Positions 6,803-12,102 of a stretch of DNA of 12,102 nucleotides are shown piece after piece. The stretch comes from Lysobacteraceae bacterium (GTDB lineage: Bacteria > Pseudomonadota > Gammaproteobacteria > DSM-19610). The stretch covers positions 1 to 12,102 of the forward strand of contig JAIVHA010000137.1 of the NCBI GenBank assembly GCA_020201295.1, written 5' to 3'. Position 1 is the first letter of the stretch. Every line of letters begins with the position of its first letter. The position numbers were made by a program, and so were the translations under genes. Below the pieces are notes generated by a model. That model was not told where the DNA came from. It did not search any database and saw only the letters and a list, made by a program, of their open reading frames with translations.

Positions 6803-6954
6803 TCACCGCAAAGGCGCAAAAGGGACTAACCCGTCGTATCGGCAGCGTGTGTAGGAGCGGCGCGAGCCGCGAATGTTCGCGGCTCGCGCCGCTCCTACCG
6901 GAGAGATTTTGCAATGATCGGGTTCACTTTGCGACCTTTGCGCCTTTGCGGTGA
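6803..6954. repeat. Composite inverted repeat with a nested REP doublet, accD-folC gap
   Basis: The outer arms are an exact 18-bp inverted repeat, 6803-6820 (starting TCACCGCAAAGGC) and 6937-6954. A further AACCCG/CGGGTT pair at 6828-6833 and 6919-6924 extends the nesting. The right arm holds three CTTTGCG units (6927, 6936, 6944). The left arm holds two, as if one was lost. A separate perfect palindrome (6851-6898) lies inside, with its centre only 4 bp from the outer centre. The element fills nearly the whole 163-bp gap: 5 bp from the accD stop and 6 bp from the folC start. Confidence 0.85.
6851..6898. repeat. REP doublet (REPIN-like), GTAGGAGC family, copy A
   Basis: Two perfectly complementary 23-nt arms (6851-6873, 6876-6898) are separated by only 2 nt. 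Each starts, read inward, GTAGGAGCGGC and ends GCCGCGAA. A 5' GTAG next to a GC-rich hairpin is the known hallmark of REP sequences mobilised by RAYT (TnpA-REP) transposases. In RNA it would form a very stable stem. There is no T-run after it on the minus strand, so it is not a canonical intrinsic terminator. Confidence 0.85.
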
Positions 6955-6959
6955 GAACT

Positions 6960-7829
6960 TCAAGCAACAGAGGCACACTTGCCGAGCATGGCCAGCAATT
7001 CGCCGATACGGGGACGCAACTCGCGGCGATCCAGGATCATGTCGATGGCGCCATGTTCGAGCAGGAATTCACTGCGCTGGAAGCCTTCCGGCAGCTTCTC
7101 GCGCACCGTCTGTTCGATGACTCGAGGACCGGCGAAGCCGATCAGGGCATTGGGTTCGGCCACATGGATGTCGCCCAGCATGGCGAAGCTGGCGGAGACA
7201 CCACCCATGGTGGGATCGGTGAGCACGGACACGAAAGGCACCCGGGCATTGGCCAGGCGTGCCAGGGCGGCGCTGGTCTTGGCCATCTGCATGAGGGAAA
7301 ACAGTGCCTCCTGCATGCGCGCGCCGCCGCTGGCGGAAAAGCACACCAGGGGGATGTGATGTGCCAGGGAGACGTTCACGGCACGCACGAACTTCTCGCC
7401 CACCACCGCGCCCATGGATCCACCCATGAACTTGAACTCGAAGGCCGCCGCCACCAGCGGCAGGCCCAGCACCTGGCCGCGCATCACCACCAGGGCATCC
7501 TTCTCGCCCGTGGCCTTCTGGGCCTGGGTGATGCGGTCCTTGTATTTCTTGCTGTCCTTGAAGCGCAGTTCATCGATCGGTTCCAGGTGCGCAGCAATCT
7601 CCTCGCGCGGCTCGGGATCCAGGAAACCGTCCAGCCGGCGGCGTGCATCAATGCGCATGTGATAATTGCACTTGGGACAGACGTCCAGGTTACGTTCCAG
7701 CTCGGCACGGTACAGGATCTGGTTGCAGCCGTTGCACTGGCTCCAGATCCCTTCCGGCACCTGGCGCTTGTCGACCCCGTTACGTTCCGTACGAATCCGG
7801 GATGGCATCAGTTTTTCAAACCAGCTCAT
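6960..7829 (-). CDS. accD: Acetyl-CoA carboxylase carboxyltransferase subunit beta
   Basis: This 289-aa subunit pairs with AccA to move the carboxyl group from biotin to acetyl-CoA, giving malonyl-CoA for fatty acid synthesis. The N-terminal zinc ribbon has all four cysteines: C32, C35, C51 and C54. The crotonase-like carboxyltransferase core follows, with EFKFMGGSMGAVVGEK (131-146), the oxyanion-type SGGARMQE (167-174), TDPTMGGVSASFAMLGD (204-220) and AEPNALIGFAGPRVIEQT (224-241). Length is normal. The start is ATG at 7827-7829, with only a weak GAGCGAAG-type ribosome site. The gene is isolated from trpA by 117 bp and from folC by 163 bp, both containing REP elements. It may therefore have its own promoter, though none is clear. 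Confidence 0.97.
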   Translation of the reverse strand: MSWFEKLMPSRIRTERNGVDKRQVPEGIWSQCNGCNQILYRAELERNLDVCPKCNYHMRIDARRRLDGFLDPEPREEIAAHLEPIDELRFKDSKKYKDRITQAQKATGEKDALVVMRGQVLGLPLVAAAFEFKFMGGSMGAVVGEKFVRAVNVSLAHHIPLVCFSASGGARMQEALFSLMQMAKTSAALARLANARVPFVSVLTDPTMGGVSASFAMLGDIHVAEPNALIGFAGPRVIEQTVREKLPEGFQRSEFLLEHGAIDMILDRRELRPRIGELLAMLGKCASVA

Positions 7830-7862
7830 AATTGCTTCGCTCTGAAATCATGTTGTAACCCC

Positions 7863-7938
7863 GTCGGGCTGAAGCCCGACCTGCAAAACCCTGCACTGCC
7901 AGTGCTGGAGCCACCTGTAGGTCGGGCTTCAGCCCGAC
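7863..7938. repeat. REP doublet of a second family (GTCGGGCTTCAGCCCGAC), trpA-accD gap
   Basis: Two 20-nt arms (7863-7882 and 7919-7938) are perfect inverted copies. Each arm is itself a small hairpin built on GTCGGGC/GCCCGAC. Read outward-in, the right copy is headed by GTAG and the left by GCAG, again resembling RAYT-type REPs. The 36-nt spacer holds a weak inner palindrome, GCACT-GCC-AGTGC (7893-7905). It begins 8 bp past the trpA stop, so it could protect the 3' end of trpFBA mRNA. No T-run follows on the minus strand. Confidence 0.8.
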
Positions 7939-7946
7939 AGCACCGG

Positions 7947-8777
7947 TCAACCGGCACTGGCCGCCTGGTGTGGCACGGCATCCATGGCGGCACGCATTTC
8001 CGCCAGCACGGCAGCCAGGGTTTCCGAGATGCGATCCGGTGTCGCCAGCAGCTCCGGCACCCGGCTTACCAGGGCACTGCCCACCACCACGGCATCGGCC
8101 ACCGCCGCCACCTGCGCGGCGGCCTCGGCATCGCGGATACCGAAGCCCACGCCCACCGGCAGCCCGGTGTGGCCGCGGATCTCGGTGACCTTGGTGGCGA
8201 CGGCGGACACATCCAGTTGGCTGGAGCCGGTGACACCCTTGATGGAAACATAGTAGATAAAGCCGCTGGCCACCGCGCTGATGCGATCCATGCGCGCGCC
8301 CGAGGAGGTGGGCGACAGCAGGAAGATTGGGTCCAGGGTTTCGGACTGCAGGGCCTGCACCAGGTCATGGGCCTCTTCCGGGGGCAGGTCCACGGTCAGC
8401 ACCCCATCCACGCCAGCCTTGGCGGCGGCGTGGGCGAAGGTCTCGTAGCCCATGACCTCGATCGGGTTCAAATAGCCCATCAACACCACCGGGGTATCGG
8501 CATCGCGGGTGCGGAACTCGCGCACCATCTCCAGCACGTTGCGCAGGCTGGTGTGGTGGATCAGGGCCCGCTCGCAGGCGGCCTGGATCACCGGGCCATC
8601 GGCCATGGGATCGGAAAAGGGCACGCCCAGCTCGAGGATATCGGCACCCGCCGCCGCCAGGGCATGCATCAGTGGCACCGTCACCCCGGGCTCGGGATCA
8701 CCAGCGGTCACGAAGGGGATGAGGGCCTTGCGTCCGGTGGCGCGCAGCTCGGCAAAACGTCCGGCGATACGGCTCAT
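7947..8777 (-). CDS. trpA: Tryptophan synthase alpha subunit
   Basis: This 276-aa TIM-barrel enzyme cleaves indole-3-glycerol phosphate to indole and glyceraldehyde 3-phosphate, passing indole to TrpB through a tunnel. Catalytic E49 and D60 lie in the segment ILELGVPFSDPMADGP (47-62), at the same numbers as in E. coli. PFVTAGDP (21-28), LLSPTSSGARM (153-163), YYVSIKGVTGS (175-185) and the phosphate site GVGFGI (209-214) are intact. Length is normal, with an Ala/His-rich tail (about 262-276). The ATG (8775-8777) overlaps the trpB stop as ATGA, the usual translational coupling. A REP doublet starts just downstream, and accD follows after 117 bp. Confidence 0.97.
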   Translation of the reverse strand: MSRIAGRFAELRATGRKALIPFVTAGDPEPGVTVPLMHALAAAGADILELGVPFSDPMADGPVIQAACERALIHHTSLRNVLEMVREFRTRDADTPVVLMGYLNPIEVMGYETFAHAAAKAGVDGVLTVDLPPEEAHDLVQALQSETLDPIFLLSPTSSGARMDRISAVASGFIYYVSIKGVTGSSQLDVSAVATKVTEIRGHTGLPVGVGFGIRDAEAAAQVAAVADAVVVGSALVSRVPELLATPDRISETLAAVLAEMRAAMDAVPHQAASAG

Positions 8778-10006
8778 ACCTCGAGGCCCTCCAGTTTCGC
8801 CACGGTGTTGATGTCCTTGTCGCCACGACCGGACAGGTTGACCACGATACTCTGGTCCGGACGCAGGGTCGGCGCCAGCTGGGTGACATAGGCCAGCGCG
8901 TGACTGGATTCCAGTGCCGGGATGATCCCTTCGATACGGGTGAGGTCGTGGAAGGCCTGCAGGGCCTGCTGGTCGGTGACGGACACATAGCGGGCACGCC
9001 CCGTGTCCTTCAGCCAGGCATGCTCGGGACCGACGCCGGGATAATCAAGGCCGGCCGACACCGAATGGGTCTCGATGATCTGGCCGTCGGCGTCTTCCAT
9101 CAGGTAGGTGCGGTTGCCGTGCAGCACGCCGGGCTTGCCGGCGCACAGGGGCGCGGCATGATGCCCCGTGTCCAGGCCATCACCGGCGGCCTCGACACCG
9201 TACATTTCTACTTCGGTATCGGCAAGGAAGGGATGGAACAGGCCGATGGCATTGGAGCCACCACCCACGCAGGCCACCAGGACATCGGGCAGCTTGTTGG
9301 TGCGCTCCAGCATCTGGGCGCGCGCCTCGCGGCCGATCACCGCCTGGAAGTCGCGCACCATGGCGGGATAGGGATGAGGACCCGCCACGGTACCGATGAT
9401 GTAGAAGGTGTTATCCACGTTGGTGACCCAGTCACGCATGGCCTCGTTGAGGGCATCCTTGAGGGTACGCGAACCGGACTTCACCGCCACCACCTCGGCA
9501 CCCAGCAGGCGCATGCGGTAGACATTGGGCGCCTGGCGGATGATGTCGTCGGCGCCCATGTAGATGACACATTCGAGGCCCAGCCGCGCCGCCACCGTGG
9601 CGGTGGCCACGCCGTGCTGGCCGGCGCCGGTTTCGCCGATGATGCGGGTCTTGCCCATGCGGGTGGCCAGCAGGGCCTGGCCGACGGTATTGTTCACCTT
9701 GTGGGCGCCGGTGTGATTGAGGTCCTCGCGCTTCAGGTAGATCTGCGCGCCACCCAGTTTCCGGGTCCAGCGCTCGGCGTGATACAGGGGCGAGGGCCGT
9801 CCCACGTAGTGGGCCAGGTCCTGGTCCAGCTCTGCCTGGAATTCCGGGTCGCCCAGATATTTTTCATAGGCCAGGCGCAGCTCTTCCAGCGGCCCCATGA
9901 GGGTCTCCGCCACGAAGCGTCCTCCATAGGGACCGAAGTGCCCGTTCTCGTCGGGCAGGTCCAGCCGCAGGGCCTGGGAATCAACCGCCTTTGCTTGTGT
10001 CGCCAC
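8774..10006 (-). CDS. trpB: Tryptophan synthase beta subunit
   Basis: This 410-aa PLP enzyme condenses indole and serine to tryptophan. The Schiff-base lysine is K103 in HTGAHKVNN (98-106). E125 lies in GETGAGQHG (124-132), the PLP phosphate loop is GGGSNA (248-253), and SGRGDKD (392-398) ends the active site. HFGPYGGRFV (23-32) marks a TrpB1-type enzyme. The start is GTG (10004-10006), with a strong GAGGAG 6 bases upstream. This start lies inside trpF, so the genes overlap by 26 bp in different frames. The stop overlaps trpA by 4 bp. The N-terminus is about 15 residues longer than the shortest homologues I recall. Together with trpF and trpA this is one tightly packed transcription unit. Confidence 0.97.
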   Translation of the reverse strand: MATQAKAVDSQALRLDLPDENGHFGPYGGRFVAETLMGPLEELRLAYEKYLGDPEFQAELDQDLAHYVGRPSPLYHAERWTRKLGGAQIYLKREDLNHTGAHKVNNTVGQALLATRMGKTRIIGETGAGQHGVATATVAARLGLECVIYMGADDIIRQAPNVYRMRLLGAEVVAVKSGSRTLKDALNEAMRDWVTNVDNTFYIIGTVAGPHPYPAMVRDFQAVIGREARAQMLERTNKLPDVLVACVGGGSNAIGLFHPFLADTEVEMYGVEAAGDGLDTGHHAAPLCAGKPGVLHGNRTYLMEDADGQIIETHSVSAGLDYPGVGPEHAWLKDTGRARYVSVTDQQALQAFHDLTRIEGIIPALESSHALAYVTQLAPTLRPDQSIVVNLSGRGDKDINTVAKLEGLEV

Positions 10007-10616
10007 TGCTCACTCCTCGCATGAAGGCCTGGATCCGCGCCGGATCCTTGATGCCCTTGTCCGCTTCCACACCGCTGCTCACGTCCACCGCGTAGGGCCG
10101 TACCGCGCCGATGGCCGCGGCTACATTATCCGGGGCCAGCCCACCGGCCAGGATGCAATGGGCACGCAGGGCCTCCGGGATCAGTTCCCAGTCGAACACC
10201 GAGCCGCTGCCGCCGGGCACCGTTTCGTGCCAGGCGTCGAGCAGCAGGCCGCGCGCCTCCCGGTAGCCTTGCGCCGCCGCCAGCAAGTCGATGTCCGGCC
10301 GCACCCGCAGCGCCTTGAGATAGGGCTGGTTGAACTGGCGGCAATAGTCCGCTGCTTCGTCGCCATGGAATTGCAACAGATCCAGTCCCACCGCATCGGC
10401 CATGGCGCGCACCATACCCGGCTGCTCGTTGACGAACAGGCCCACTACCGTGACGAAGGGCGGCAATGCACGCACCACCGCCAGGGCCTGGTCCGGTGTC
10501 ACGAAGCGCGGGCTGCGCGGGTAGAACACCAGGCCGATGGCGTCGGCACCCGCTTGCGCAGCCATCACCCCATCTTCCGGGCGGGTAATGCCACAGATCT
10601 TGACCCTGGTACGCAC
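9981..10616 (-). CDS. trpF: Phosphoribosylanthranilate isomerase
   Basis: This TIM-barrel enzyme makes CdRP from phosphoribosylanthranilate in tryptophan synthesis. With the GTG start at 10614-10616 it has 211 residues, the family length, and begins MRTRVKICGIT. The general base is C8 (KICGIT) and the general acid D127 (LLLDAW). The phosphate sites ETVPGGSG (131-138) and LAGGL (156-160), and DVSSGVE (178-184), are intact. The same frame stays open further upstream: an ATG at 10653-10655 would add 13 residues (224 aa), and the longest frame runs through the REP doublet, which is unlikely to be translated. Neither start has a strong ribosome site, so the choice rests on family alignment. The 3' end overlaps trpB by 26 bp. 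Confidence 0.93.
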   Translation of the reverse strand: MRTRVKICGITRPEDGVMAAQAGADAIGLVFYPRSPRFVTPDQALAVVRALPPFVTVVGLFVNEQPGMVRAMADAVGLDLLQFHGDEAADYCRQFNQPYLKALRVRPDIDLLAAAQGYREARGLLLDAWHETVPGGSGSVFDWELIPEALRAHCILAGGLAPDNVAAAIGAVRPYAVDVSSGVEADKGIKDPARIQAFMRGVSSGDTSKGG

Positions 10617-10727
10617 GGACGGCCCCGCTGTCTTGCCAATGAAACCAAAGGACATAGGGTACCAGAACTCGGGCCGGGACCCGAACCCCCCTGCCGTGCC
10701 AGGCCGCCCCTGCCCCTCACACGACCC

Positions 10728-10792
10728 GTAGGAGCGGGCTCTGCCCGCGAACAGGTTTGCCACCGCAATTCGCGGGCAGAGCCCGCTCCTAC
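10728..10792. repeat. REP doublet (REPIN-like), GTAGGAGC family, copy B, truA-trpF gap
   Basis: Arms 10728-10751 and 10769-10792 are a perfect 24-bp inverted repeat around a 17-nt loop. Each arm reads GTAGGAGCGGGC-TCT-GCCCGCGAA and can also fold on itself. It lies in the 192-bp gap between truA and trpF, 16 bp after the truA stop. Unlike copies A and C it has no heptamer-type outer arms. The remaining gap (10617-10727) is C-rich on the plus strand; I see nothing further in it, including no trp leader peptide or attenuator. Confidence 0.85.
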
Positions 10793-10808
10793 AGGGACAC
10801 CGGTTCCC

Positions 10809-11591
10809 TCAGGCGAAGCGCGGCAGACGGCCCAGCTCCGGGAGCCCGTACTCATCCGGGTAGCGCACCCCCACCAGGTAGAGGCCGGAGGCCGGTGCCG
10901 TGGCCGCGGCCAGGGTGCGGTCGCGCCGCTCCAGCAATTCCCGCGGCCAGTCCGGGGCCTGCTCGCCGCGGCCGATGGCCAGCAACACCCCCACGATATT
11001 GCGCACCATGTGGTGAAGGAAGGCATTGGCCACAATGTCCACGAAGAAATACTCCCCGGACTGGCTGACTTGCAGGGATTCCACCGCACGGATGGCATGG
11101 TTGGCCTGGCATTGGGCGGCACGGAAGGAGGAAAAATCATGTTCCCCGACCAGGTGCCGGGCCGCCGACCGCATGGGTTCCAGCACCAGGGGACGGTATT
11201 CCCAGCCCACCCGGTGGTGTTCCAGGGCCGAGCCAACGCGCCGGTTCAGGATCACATAGCGGTAGCGGCGCGCCCTGGCACTGTAGCGGGCATGAAAATC
11301 ATCGCTCATCTCGCGCCGCCACAGTACCCGCACATCGGCCGGCAGTTCGGCGTTGGTGCCCAACAGCCAGGCCCGTTCCGGGCGCACGGCACCGGTATCG
11401 AAATGCACCACCTGAGCGGTGGCATGCACGCCCGCATCGGTGCGCCCGGCGCAGGTCACCTCGATGGTCTCGTCGGCCACCCGCGTCAGCGCCGCCTCCA
11501 GGCATGCCTGCACCGAGCGCACCCCCGGCTGCTGGCGCTGCCAGCCGCGAAAGGCACTGCCGTCGTATTCGATTCCCAGGGCGATGCGCAT
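10809..11591 (-). CDS. truA: tRNA pseudouridine(38-40) synthase
   Basis: This 260-aa enzyme converts uridine to pseudouridine at positions 38-40 of the tRNA anticodon arm. The catalytic aspartate is D52 in CAGRTDAGVHA (47-57). The N-terminal IEYDGSAFRGWQRQ (7-20), the DFHARYSARARRYRYVI segment (about 97-113), HDFSSFRA (150-157) and the C-terminal FLHHMVRNIVG motif are all present. Length is normal. ATG at 11589-11591 begins MRIALGIEYDG, the expected N-terminus, with only a weak AGG upstream. It heads the visible conserved cluster. A composite repeat lies 76 bp upstream, so any promoter should lie between about 11592 and 11667 or further upstream; no clear one is seen. Confidence 0.96.
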   Translation of the reverse strand: MRIALGIEYDGSAFRGWQRQQPGVRSVQACLEAALTRVADETIEVTCAGRTDAGVHATAQVVHFDTGAVRPERAWLLGTNAELPADVRVLWRREMSDDFHARYSARARRYRYVILNRRVGSALEHHRVGWEYRPLVLEPMRSAARHLVGEHDFSSFRAAQCQANHAIRAVESLQVSQSGEYFFVDIVANAFLHHMVRNIVGVLLAIGRGEQAPDWPRELLERRDRTLAAATAPASGLYLVGVRYPDEYGLPELGRLPRFA

Positions 11592-11667
11592 GATACCTAG
11601 TGCTATTTCAGTTTGATGATGCCGGATATCCGTTCACGCCGCATGCGGACGCCTGACGGTCTTGATG

Positions 11668-11852
11668 GCCACGGAAGCACACGGAATGACACGGAAAATA
11701 TTTACATCGTGATGCAAGGCGCCCGTAGGAGCGGCCTCTGGCCGCGAATGCCCGGGGTACCACAGACGGTTCGCGGCCAGAGGCCGCTCCTACGGGTGGC
11801 TTCCATTGGCGGCAATGCAATCTTCCCGTATTTTTCCGTGTGCTTCCGTGGC
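11668..11852. repeat. Composite inverted repeat with a nested REP doublet, upstream of truA
   Basis: The outer arms are an exact 19-bp inverted repeat (11668-11686 and 11834-11852), reading GCCACGGAAGCACACGGAA inward. The left arm continues into a third CACGGAA unit (11690-11696); the right side has a decayed equivalent (ACGGGAA on the complementary strand). The inner REP doublet (11722-11796) has its centre within 1 bp of the outer centre, with 35 and 37 bp between inner and outer arms. The element occupies most of the 284-bp gap between truA and the upstream membrane-protein gene. The other 100 bp show nothing recognisable. Confidence 0.85.
11722..11796. repeat. REP doublet (REPIN-like), GTAGGAGC family, copy C
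   Basis: Arms 11722-11748 and 11770-11796 are a perfect 27-bp inverted repeat with a 21-nt loop. Three extra C/G pairs precede GTAGGAGC. Each arm reads GTAGGAGCGGCC-TCT-GGCCGCGAA, sharing head and tail with copies A and B but with its own stem bases. The stem bases changed together on both sides, a sign that the secondary structure is maintained. Confidence 0.85.
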
Positions 11853-11875
11853 TATTACAATACGTAAATTTCAGG

Positions 11876-12102
11876 TTAAAGGAGCACTAGCCTGGACGAG
11901 GCCTGGACGCCATACCAGAGCAGCAGGCCGATCGCCACCGGAACCATCCACTGCCAGACTGGCACCCGGCCAATTTCCGGAACCTCGCGCATACCCGGCT
12001 CCGCCGCCTCGGCCTGGGCCAGCACGGTACCATAAAGGTGCCGGACCCGCGCCGCGAGTCGCGCCAGGCGTGAACGCCCATCCCCCCCGGACTGGCTGAA
12101 GC
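11876..12102 (-). CDS. C-terminus of an unidentified single-pass membrane protein (partial)
   Basis: The minus-strand frame is open from the window edge (first codon 12098-12100) to TAA at 11876-11878, giving 74 residues. An Arg-rich helix (SRLARLAARVRHLYGTVL) is followed by an acidic linker (QAEAAEPGMREVPEIG) and one hydrophobic segment, VPVWQWMVPVAIGLLLWYGV, then a short tail SSRLVLL. I do not recognise it with confidence. In Pseudomonas the gene upstream of truA is fimV, but FimV ends in a soluble TPR-type domain, so this is probably not FimV. A helix ending in LY, a linker, then one C-terminal membrane segment recalls DotU/TssL proteins of type IV/VI secretion, offered only as a weak alternative. 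Two other minus frames are also open here, but this one has the most protein-like composition. Confidence 0.55.
   Translation of the reverse strand, partial: FSQSGGDGRSRLARLAARVRHLYGTVLAQAEAAEPGMREVPEIGRVPVWQWMVPVAIGLLLWYGVQASSRLVLL

Noticed and set aside
6851..6898. Rho-independent terminator between accD and folC
   Set aside because: The stem is strong, but no T-run follows on the minus strand, and the sequence recurs as a REP family at two other places in the window.
6927..6950. CRISPR-like or microsatellite array of CTTTGCG
   Set aside because: Only three 7-bp units at 8-9 bp spacing, with no spacers of CRISPR size and no cas genes; they form one arm of an inverted repeat.
7863..7938. 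Intrinsic terminator after trpA
   Set aside because: No T-run follows either hairpin on the minus strand; an mRNA-stabilising or REP role fits better.
6951..8891. A 646-codon open frame on the plus strand
   Set aside because: It runs antisense through accD and trpA, whose motifs are complete, and its composition (very His/Gln/Gly-rich) is typical of reverse shadows of GC-rich genes.
10158..11600. A 480-codon open frame on the plus strand
   Set aside because: It is antisense to trpF and truA and crosses the REP doublet; it has no protein motif and is His/Arg/Gln-rich like other shadows.

Overview
The window is about 12.1 kb of GC-rich chromosomal DNA from a free-living gammaproteobacterium. 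It does not look enterobacterial. The gene order on the minus strand, truA-trpF-trpB-trpA-accD-folC-dedD(SPOR)-cvpA-purF-metZ, is close to the conserved Pseudomonas-type block truA-trpF-accD-folC-SPOR-cvpA-purF-metZ, with trpBA added between trpF and accD. High GC, several GTG starts, GTAGGAGC-type REP hairpins and an lpxH neighbour suggest a Chromatiales/Ectothiorhodospiraceae- or Pseudomonas-like lineage. That placement is inference; I cannot name the species.

Layout: (1) 1-146, the 3' end of lpxH (+), meeting tail to tail a DUF455 ferritin-like di-iron protein gene (-, 143-949). (2) 950-1118, a divergent intergenic region with a 64-bp tract that is almost pure A/T. (3) 1119-1460, an unrecognised 113-aa protein (+) that converges on metZ. 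(4) 1470-6796, a compact minus-strand run folC-dedD-cvpA-purF-metZ, for folate polyglutamylation, septal SPOR protein, membrane protein CvpA, first step of purine synthesis and methionine synthesis. (5) 6797-7829, a repeat element, then accD (acetyl-CoA carboxylase beta). (6) 7830-10616, a second repeat element, then trpA, trpB and trpF, all overlapping (tryptophan synthesis). (7) 10617-11591, a third repeat element, then truA (tRNA pseudouridine synthase). (8) 11592-11875, a fourth repeat element. (9) 11876-12102, the C-terminus of an unidentified single-pass membrane protein that occupies the place where fimV lies in Pseudomonas.

The minus-strand genes look like one housekeeping supercluster transcribed from truA towards metZ. 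It covers several biosynthetic routes (tRNA modification, Trp, fatty acid, folate, purine, Met), with overlaps or short gaps inside blocks and REP elements between blocks.

The most striking non-coding feature is a set of four inverted-repeat elements, one in each gap above 100 bp from folC to the upstream end. Three are REP doublets (REPIN-like) of a GTAGGAGC family and one belongs to a GTCGGGC family. Two of the GTAGGAGC doublets sit almost exactly at the centre of a larger inverted repeat. The outer arms are tandem heptamer-like units: CGCAAAG in accD-folC, CACGGAA upstream of truA. The outer sequences differ but the architecture is the same, which suggests a recurring composite element. 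In accD-folC the end of the element appears to supply the folC ribosome-binding site. No CRISPR, tRNA, rRNA, transposase or phage gene was seen.
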